64,000 bases of DNA, taken from positions 24,614,501 through 24,678,500 of the forward strand of contig NC_087245.1 in the NCBI RefSeq assembly GCF_037042905.1. The letters run 5' to 3'. Below the pieces are notes generated by a model. It had not been told where the DNA came from and searched no databases. It saw nothing but the letters and a program-made list of their open reading frames with translations. Positions 56,291-64,000 of the stretch are shown here, piece after piece (position 1 is the first letter of the stretch; each line of letters opens with the position of its first letter). Source of the stretch: Lytechinus pictus. Lineage: Eukaryota; Echinodermata; Echinoidea; Temnopleuroida; Toxopneustidae. The translations under genes were made by a program, and so were the position numbers.

Positions 56291-57344
56291 TAGTAGACCT
56301 ACATATTGAATCTAAAAAATAGATGTATTTAGGCTTACATGTATATCTTTTTATATTTATATGTGATGGATATTAAAAATGTGACTCATACGGCACATCA
56401 TTACATATCAACGTCACAAATAGACTGCCCTTGCAAAGAACCTCTTGTGCAATCTGCCCGTAAGAAATTTTAAAAAGAGCCCCGGGCGGGCAACTCCCTA
56501 TTCAATGTTAAAACTTCCCCAAGAATGAGGCAGATGTGGCCAATAGATTCTGAAAAGTAGCCCAATACATGTAGACCCCCTATACTTTTTTCTTTTTTTT
56601 TCTTGTCTGGCGAGATATGTGGAGTCTTGAGAACCCCCCCCCAAAAAAAAAAAAAAAAAAAAAAAGAATAAATAAATAAAAATTGAAATGAAATTTTTTT
56701 AATCCTCCAAAGACAAAAGTCGAAAAAGCAAAATTTTCACTTTATCCCAGGCCAGGCCAAGGAAAGTCCTTAAAAGGGAGGTTAACGTTAGACAGACTCT
56801 TAAGAGACAAATGGAGAGGATTTTTTTTCTTGTGGAAAAAAAAATAGAAGGTAAACTAATGAAATTGTTAAAGTCTTTAATTTATATTTACTGGATGGCT
56901 ATTCGCCGTTGAAACCGATATAACTTAAAAATCATTTTCAATATGAACAAAAATTATCTTTAAAGGTCATTTTCGATGTTTCATACATAATTGGAGCCTA
57001 CAGTACATTTACTTGCTTCAGGGTGATTTTTAACAGCACTGCACCGGCAATGACCTGCCGTGTTGTTGATACAACCGTGCATTACCGACACAAAAAGTCA
57101 AGTATGGGACTGGGATTAAAAGTGTGCAGTAGAAAATTTGTTGAAGGTGAAATTTCGACCGGCGATGAAGATACATTTTCCCTCTTTTCAAAATAATTTT
57201 TTCCCTGGCATAGGTCTAAAATATATAAATTCTCTGAAAACATACATAATGGAGAAAGAATTGTCTGAAAAATGAATATTTTCTACTTACTCTCTTCCAG
57301 GTTCAAGATTGTTGCAAGCCAATATTTTGCTTTTTCGGCTAGTC
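56291..57344. other. Interior of the TAA element, low complexity
   Basis: A long A run at 56642-56665 and T/C runs. No gene. Confidence 0.5.
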
Positions 57345-57500
57345 TTGTGCTGCAGACCCTGTTTACAGCTGCAAATCAGCTGCAACTTGCGTTCAATCGC
57401 AAGCCGTTTTCTTGCAACGCAAATTGGCGATTGATTGCTAGTTGCAGTCAATCGGGATCGGCTGCAAAGTTGCAGTCGATTTGCAATCAATTGCAACGTA
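57345..57500. repeat. Right subterminal array of TTGCGTTCAATCG words
   Basis: Mirror partner of 52880-53105, with CAACTTGCGTTCAATCGCAA, GTTGCAGTCAATCG and GATTTGCAATCAATTGCAAC. It abuts the right terminus. Confidence 0.8.
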
Positions 57501-57522
57501 ACTTTCTTGCAACACCCCATAA

Positions 57523-59394
57523 ATGTCATTGTGAGAAGGCGATGCGCGTGAGCCTTTAAAAGCTTTCCTCAGTCGTTTGATAAGTTTAAGGATAGTTCAA
57601 AATACAAAAAACACGATACAAAATATATAAGAGGGAAAAGGCGTTCTTACCAAAAAAGAAATCACAATTCAGAAAAGAAAGTGAAAAAATGTGTAATTAT
57701 TTTCAAAACAAGCGAATAAAGGTTGAATTTTGCGCAAAAATGTATTTGTCATGCAAAGCACAATCAAAATCTATAATATTAATAATAATAATAAAGGTAT
57801 ATTTACCCAGGGTAGCCACTTCAGTTCCGAAAACTGTTCTCCCAGCGGGCCCTGCTGTTCTTACCCGGCTAAGCTAGGCTACCTATTCGGTGCACACAGC
57901 TTTTTGAGGAATTATTTCCTGCCGGACACCCTGCCGGTATCTATTACCCCGTACCCCCTACCACTTTTTAAAAATTAATGAATGAAAGATTCAGCTGTGA
58001 CCAACTGAACTTAAGCCAAATTTTACTATTTTATAGTCAAATTTTACTATGACACAACTATTTTTTACTCCAAAAATGTATGACTGGAGTTGTCAGTTGC
58101 ATTCAGCTGACGACATATTTGTCATATAACATGGTTTACTTTTAGAATAGCAATTACGTCCGAGAGGGGCGGGAATGACCAATGGTTGCCTGAAGAAGGA
58201 CAACTTTCATCCAATTGTTTAGGTTAAACATTCTTTCTCAGGATAATGATTATACTGTATAATCAGATGTTAACTTTTTTACTATTTCCTGGTATAAAGA
58301 AATCCATTTTTTTTTTCACAGTTCAGCAATAAATGTATTGATTTGAAAGGCATACGTAGCATTGGAGGTATATAAATCTGACAAGGTTTCATATATTCTT
58401 TGTCCATGGTTTAGAGGGGTTTTGAACTTTCTAAAGAAGACTTGGAACTCTACACCAGGAATCATGATACTATTGAAGGTAAGGGACTCATCACGTGTTA
58501 TTTTATCATGATAGGGAAATTTCGCAACAGCTACGCAGAACGCTTGCTGGAACGTAGATAATCTATTGCTTAATGCAATTTATCATAATTCATAATGAAG
58601 TCATTGTCAAGGGGATGTGAATAGAAACAGCAGTTTCGTTCGTGAAACGAAATAATTTGCTATTTTTCGTCAGCTTCGAAACGTTGGACGAAACTACTCT
58701 TTCGGCTCACCAATATCGACAAAGACCGTCCATATCCCTTTGCGTGCGACGGGCTTCCACAGAAGCCCAGCGAGTCATTCACTTAGCTACGACGGGCTTC
58801 TACAGAAGCCGAGAAATGTTTGGTTTAATTCAATTAAGTTTTTCAGCTTTTTCGTAATTGTTATGTACTAAAACCTCTGCCACTATTTCCTTCATAAACC
58901 TATTTCGATAACAGATTGAAAAAAATATACAGCTACGTGGGGAAAAATCCCGAAAATAGGAAATCATTTCAACTTTACCCGATTTTTTCGTTGGAGTCGG
59001 ACGGGGAGGATAAATTTTGTGACGAGCACGTACGCGCGCGCATAAGGCCTGATCACGTGATTTGTTCTGATCACATGATTTGATCCATATCGTTGTTCTG
59101 ATAGAGCATCTTGGTTTTCCACGTATTGGCAATAATAATAATAAGACATCAGAAATGCGAAACAAATTCACGAGTAATGCAGTTTTTACAGTGCCAACAT
59201 TAAGTTCTTTTATTCTGATAGATATACGCTAACATCTTTTCTGCAAGATCGTCACGTAATAAGCTACGCGTTTCTTCACCATTTTCGTCTTATTTGTTTC
59301 ATCAAGAAGATATCACTCTAGATAGAATGATATCTCCTTGGTTTCATCGATCGATTGCATTTTCAGAAAAGCAAAAAGCTTGTAATGTCTTAGT
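57523..59394. other. Unrecognised DNA, SINE-like copy and hairpins
   Basis: A second SINE-like repeat copy (AATAATAATAATAAAGG, TTACCCGGCTAAGCTAGG, CACACAGCTTTTTGAGG) lies at about 57777-57915. Two short hairpins of the type ACGGGCTTC-nACA-GAAGCC lie near 58748 and 58791. No gene is recognised. Confidence 0.45.
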
Positions 59395-59745
59395 ACTTTG
59401 AGCTGATCTCGGTGCACTTTTGAACTTTTTCCCTCCCAATCATCCCTCTTCTTCTCATTATTTTTGTCTACTATTCTGAAAAAAGGAGAAAAGAAGGCAG
59501 CTTAGCACACCATTCATCTTCTGCTCTTTTCAAAAGGGGAACGTCCATGTAGTTCATGATATCGGCACTACCCGAACAAAAGAATGTCTGGGCGGCCACT
59601 CAAACAAATTCCTTTCGAAAAGAGCAGGATACAAATGGTCAACGCCCCGAACAAAAGGAAGATTAGTGTTTATCGGCAGGATGACCCATTGAACGCCTTT
59701 CGTACTTAGCAATACAAAAAGCTTTTATGAATCATTTTTTTCGAC
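59395..59745. repeat. Diverged segmental duplication, copy 1
   Basis: Matches 62575-62880 in the same orientation by eye: CTCAAACAAATTCCTT, AAAGAGCAGG, CAACGCCC, AGGAAGATTAGTGT, CAGGATGACC and ATACAAAAAGCT in the same order and spacing. Confidence 0.7.
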
Positions 59746-61933
59746 CAACATACCGTATCTAAAAAAAAAATGTCTCATTACCGACAACACAGGTGCTTAT
59801 GACATCCGTCAGTAATTCTTATTGCAAAAAGGCGCTTCCCCTGGGTGATGATGCATATAAGGATGAACGAATAATTATTTAGGGAAATTATCGAAAAAAT
59901 ATGTTCAAATGTCAGGGAGGACGAGAGAGAATGAGAGACAGAGATAAAAGGGGGAACAGACAAGTGCGCTTTTGCTAAAATTCTATGAATATCTACTTAA
60001 ACGAATTACAACATGACTTTATTTTTTGGTTAGATTACTTTTAAAAAATCCCACAATGTTTGTTTCTTGCAACTCGGTCATCAGACCCTTCCCAAACTTA
60101 TGACTTTTTATTATTGTTCTTGTTTGACCCCCCTCCCCTGATGGAAATGTTCTGACCTACACTCTAATATTGCTTGTTTGTCTCCTGTCTCCGATTTTCT
60201 GTTTTTAATTGCGAGTAACGCGGTAGAAAAGATAAGAATAAAGACCGTCCTGGACCCCTTTCCCCCCCCCCGTTACGACCAAAAAAAAAATCGCATTTGG
60301 GGCGCTTACCATGGTTAGCATCTAAACCATTTTGGTTTAGATGGTTTGGAAAAAGAAGGGACAGCAATGTTTTTTATGGTGCAGGTGTTGAGCTGTGGGA
60401 CGGGGATGAAGCGGCTAAAAAATACAATTTGTTAATTCATGTCATTTTACAGAATGAATTTATAATAGGTTAGGTTTTAGAAGCTCTTCATCTTATTTCC
60501 TTTTCTCACCCAGATTAAAACTTTTGCATTAAAAAGTTGACGGAAACATAATTACTTCAAATGATAAAACCAATAATGAACTAAAAGTTTCCTCGCGCGA
60601 AATGGAGGAAATAGAATGATACAGGATGATAAATAACGCTGAGGCACCCCCTATAAAGAAAACACGTTTGTATGGCATGTCACCCGATAGAATGCTATCA
60701 ATCCTACAAACTTTTATTCATGTGTAACCTACATCCTCCCCCCCCCCCCAAGAAAAAAAAGGTTGATACCGACCCAAATTTTATTGATTTTCCTACTTTT
60801 TTGCCAATTTCTTTCTCATTTTTTAACTGGCGAATAGCGTGCTAGAAAAGATTCATAGAGGACAAAAAATGTTTCCGTGACTGAATGTGGGAGGGAGTGG
60901 ACCAGCCGAAAAAAAATCAGAAATTTATATAGACTTCGGATTTTTTGTACATGTTTGCTGAAAGGGGTGAGGACGGTGAGGACTGAAACTTCCTACCAAC
61001 TCCGCCGCGTCTGTACTATTAGATTGAACGATTAAAACGATAGAGACAAAAATGAATTCTAACTATTGTGAATATTTTTCTAATGATTTATTATCGGTTG
61101 TGAAATCAAGGAGACAATAGAACAAAACGAAAGAACAAATAAAAAACCACATATGATTGCGGATGCTATAATTTATTCAAGAAAAAATACTTTCTTTTAC
61201 TTTCAGTAATTGCTTTGCTCTTTTTGAGGGAATAGTAAGATAAAGAAAGAAACGTAGAAAGTGACAAGAAGAGAGTTGGGAGGTATCAGTTTAGACTTAC
61301 AATTTTAGTCACTTTTATTCGTTTAACTCTTTGAAATAATTTCAGGATATTACAAATCGAATACCGATGCGCAAACTTCAGGAAAAAAATGTATTTTATT
61401 ACTATAATATCTGCGTGGGAAATCAAATTAAATGAAACATATAATTTATGAAAAAATCTAAAAAAGAAAATAACTTTTAGTGAAAGATTGAGGCCTCTGT
61501 CTTGCCATAACCCTAAGCCCCAGGTTCACAAAAAATAGTTTAGTCGTGCATTTTTATACGATGATGATGATGATCATCATCATATTGTCTTTTGCGAAAG
61601 ACTCACGTTATCAATATAGAAAATGGAAGATAATATAGAATTTATTGTGAAATGACAGTTACAATAGTAATTTTAGAAGGTTTTTCGGGACATTATATGA
61701 GAAACAGGGGAAAAACGCCAAAATTTTCGACATGATGAACACGATGCAAAAGGACGAGAGGCCCACAAATGCAACCATCTCCGATCAATACAAGTTGGCA
61801 AAAACGAGGCATTCTCTCGGAACCGTTACCGATGAAGAGAGAGGGGGGGATGTTAGATGTAATGTAAAATGACAGGTACTAGAAGAAAAAATCAGAAAGA
61901 AAGGATTGAGGGGGGTGGGGGCGGGTATATACC
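59746..61933. other. Unrecognised AT-rich DNA
   Basis: Hairpin CATCTAAACC/GGTTTAGATG at 60319-60343, C runs near 60260 and 60738, and a (GAT)n/(ATC)n palindrome near 61561-61582. No gene. Confidence 0.4.
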
Positions 61934-62235
61934 CAGAAGCGGATCTAGAGGGGGGGTTGGGGGGGTTGCAACCCCCCCAAAAAAAAAAAAATCCGGGGAC
62001 CATTTTTTTTAATCTTATCTTTTTTTTAAAACTTGTAATTTTATTTTATTCTATTTTATGCAAGAAAACGCCATTTTCACACACAGATTTTCAAAAATTT
62101 TCCCTACTGTGGGAGGGGGGACACCCCCCTCCCACACCCTCCCCCCTCGCTCGCTCTGCTCGCTTGGACTCGGTCGCTACGCTCCCTCGCATACCACCCC
62201 AACCCCCCCTTTATAAAAAGCTGGATCCGCCCCTG
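61934..62235. mobile_element. CAGGGGCGGATCCAG element, short complete copy
   Basis: CAGAAGCGGATCTAGAGG and AGCTGGATCCGCCCCTG are the ends, with ATACC on both sides (61929-61933 and 62236-62240). This is a second 5-bp duplication for the family. The inside has CTCGCTCGCTCTGCTCGC, a decayed form of the GCGAGC word, and G/C runs. Confidence 0.8.
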
Positions 62236-62574
62236 ATACCTCGTAATCCAAATCGGGAAGAAAGAAGACGATACAGATATAATTCAAATGAAAAGAACTC
62301 CGAGAAAAAAGGTGTAGAAGGGAGGGGAAATAGAAAGACGATAGATATAATGGAATGAAAGCGGTAGATAATACATTCCGTTACAGGTTAGGAACCAGAG
62401 AAAGGGAAAACGAGGAAATCCCTAATTGGTACCGTTTTATAAATACATTATGCATGCACATGTTACATTGAAAAATGCGCAATAATTTAAACAAATTTAC
62501 CATCCGCCAGTCAAATAGAATGATATAGCTTTCAAGTGTTATTGAAAATTTGTAAACAAATTTTATATAAAACG

Positions 62575-62880
62575 GGCCCCTGGAAAACTTTTGACTTTCT
62601 CTCGTTCTCTCATCCGATATTGTTCTTATTTTTGTCTTCTATTTCAAAGGAAACAAACAGAAAACAAAGGAATTAAAAACACCGTTTATCCTCTGCTTTT
62701 TTAAAAATGAACAAAAGAAAGTCATGGCGGACGCTCAAACAAATTCCTTATAAAAAAGAGCAGGGGACTAATAGCCAACGCCCTGAATAATAGGAAGATT
62801 AGTGTATTTCGTCAGGATGACCTAGTAAATGCTTCTCGTATTTAGCGATACAAAAAGCTCTTAGGAATACAGCTTTTCAT
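62575..62880. repeat. Diverged segmental duplication, copy 2
   Basis: Direct partner of 59395-59745, about 3.1 kb downstream. No coding frame survives in either copy. Confidence 0.7.
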
Positions 62881-63229
62881 ATTACGACAGTAACAATAAA
62901 CTAGATTTTAATTCGTCATGCGGACGAATTAGGTGGTCTGTCCTTATTCTCGCCATCATGATCACTATTACCATGTTCAAGCAGATCAATATGATCTTCA
63001 TGATGACAACGGAATGTTCATTATGGATGGAATACTTGTGAAAGAAGGGAGATGATAAAGCACTGTGAAAAGGGTCTCTTTGATATATGAAAATACATGT
63101 GATATGAAAAAAGTTATTATAATCTGTTTAATCTTGCTAAATTTTAACTTTCATACCTTTTAATTATCATAAAGGATCATGTACGAGGTGGTAAAAAGAA
63201 AAAAAAAAAGAAAAAAAAAATCGTCTTGT
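62881..63229. other. Unrecognised AT-rich DNA
   Basis: Nothing recognised except the A-rich run at 63198-63220. Confidence 0.4.
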
Positions 63230-63302
63230 TCACCCCCAGGACTCGAACCTGCGCCCCCGAGAACTCAAGTCAAGTGCGTTATCCATTGAGCCACGATATT
63301 CC
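63198..63302 (-). repeat. tRNA-derived sequence (SINE head or tRNA pseudogene)
   Basis: On the minus strand a box A (TGGCTCAATGG, 63293-63283) and a box B (GGTTCGAGTCC, 63249-63239) lie at tRNA spacing. T runs at 63220-63198 could end RNA polymerase III transcription. The T arm pairs (CAGG/CCTG), but the ends GGGGAAT and GGGGGTG cannot form an acceptor stem, and the anticodon stem is poor. I therefore read it as tRNA-derived, not a working tRNA. The middle (GGATAACGC-CTTGACTT) is closest to tRNA-Arg types I remember. Confidence 0.65.
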
Positions 63303-64000
63303 CCATAGAGATTACACGTTCCCATAGAGATTACACGTAAGCAAATTTGAGAATTACAAATCCAATTTTGCAAGCAAAAAACGGGCATGATCCTGACATC
63401 TGATCGAAAAATGGAGGGCACATTCCGAAAGCTTAGAATCTCAGCTACATCATACCAAAAGCTCAGGGATAACTAACAAGAAAAAATGGAGATATAGCTC
63501 ACGAAATAGAGGAATGTAGAATCTAGTTTTGAGAAAAAGTCATGTCCCATAGAGATTACACGTAAAATGAGGAAAAATGACATGCCTCTTTTCATCGCAA
63601 TTTTACACCATGATGCGTTTTTCAAAATGAAAATTCATGGTTACTGACGAGAAAGAGTACATTCTAATCTACGACATATCGAAATCTGGGCGACAAATGA
63701 TCAATATTCACGGAGTTATGATCAAATTTGCATAAATTTGATGACGTCATTTTTGAAAAAATGAAATTTTCAGTTTAGGCGCAATTTTGATGACGTCATG
63801 ATCAAATTGAGGGACAATGGTGACATAAAATCAAATTTACAACTCATACTCTATCGATATATGAAAAAAAATTGGGGGTCAACGGACTATTTAAAGAGCT
63901 ACAGTGAATTTTTATTAGGCATGTTTTTGCCCATATATGGCCTATAGTAAGAGCTCGCGCGCACACGTGCTGCAAACTTTAACGGGTGTTAATTTCGTTA
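63302..64000. repeat. Unrecognised repeat-like DNA with an 18-mer three times
   Basis: CCCATAGAGATTACACGT occurs at 63302-63319, 63321-63338 and 63546-63563. Downstream are two GATGACGTCAT words (a CRE-type palindrome) in similar contexts. It may be the body of the repeat headed by the tRNA-derived part. It runs off the window. Confidence 0.5.

Larger units (their letters stand above)
52861..57519. mobile_element. 4.7-kb TIR element with TAA duplications
   Basis: The left end TGGGGTGTTGCAAGAAA is exactly mirrored at the right (17 bp). TAA lies on both sides (52858-52860 and 57520-57522). A 3-bp TWA duplication is the PIF/Harbinger pattern. About 240 bp at the left and 170 bp at the right are packed with variants of TTGCGTTCAATTG and its mirror. 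The interior has no recognisable transposase, so it is non-autonomous or decayed, and it holds other repeats (55850-56290). Confidence 0.75.

Noticed and set aside
61906-62358. 150-codon plus frame
   Set aside because: It runs through a complete CAGGGGC-family element and its homopolymer runs.
63231-63300. Functional tRNA-Arg gene
   Set aside because: Boxes A and B are present but the acceptor stem cannot pair and the anticodon stem is weak.

Overview
The window looks like animal nuclear DNA, most probably from an echinoderm such as a sea urchin. There are no operons or dense ORFs. Coding sequence is sparse and split by GT-AG introns. The DNA is AT-rich and packed with short inverted-repeat transposons, minisatellites and homopolymer G/C runs. 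The palindromic word GCGAGCGCGAAGCGCGAGC and elements starting CAGGGGCGGATCCAG are, from memory, frequent in sea urchin DNA. The species call is inference.

Genes. The best-supported gene is a two-exon minus-strand gene at 48844-50248. It encodes 312 residues: an Asp/His-rich N-terminus, a Cys-rich middle and a Lys/Glu-rich tail. I do not recognise its function. A second minus-strand gene, partial and perhaps transposon-derived, lies at about 38533-40083. Its two phase-1 exons together make an ING-like PHD finger and start a second one. Weaker candidates are a minus-strand gene start (8781 to 8230), a plus-strand first exon under a CACGTG box (6181-6301), and a chain of GT-AG exon candidates on the plus strand from 9139 to about 25905. 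That chain is mostly non-coding, carries one 50-codon spliced ORF, and includes tandemly duplicated exons. One of its exons, 1.5 kb long, holds two minisatellites.

Mobile DNA fills most of the rest. Decayed coding remnants include a LINE ORF1 (17343-17948), a LINE reverse transcriptase scrap (26186-26389), a KIAA1958/Crypton-like recombinase (21226-21578) and an unrecognised decayed frame (29416-29898). Complete non-autonomous elements with visible target-site duplications include a hAT-like MITE (8 bp), a TTAA-type MITE, a CAGGGGC family (5 bp), a 2.1-kb element with TCAA duplications and repeated TGTCCCGTACGACAC words, and a 4.7-kb element with TAA duplications. There is also a three-level nest of elements at 11092-13223.

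Layout: 0-3.4 kb, MITEs and G-run repeats; 3.6-8.8 kb, a mosaic of direct and inverted duplications around two possible promoters; 9-26 kb, the exon chain with transposons in its introns; 26-38 kb, mostly unrecognised AT-rich DNA; 38.3-40.1 kb, the PHD gene; 42.1-46.2 kb, a cluster of GCGAGC-repeat elements; 48.8-50.4 kb, the novel gene; 52.9-57.5 kb, the large TIR element; 57.5-64 kb, duplicated unrecognised DNA ending in a tRNA-derived repeat. No bacterial-type system, CRISPR array, rRNA or intact functional tRNA was found.
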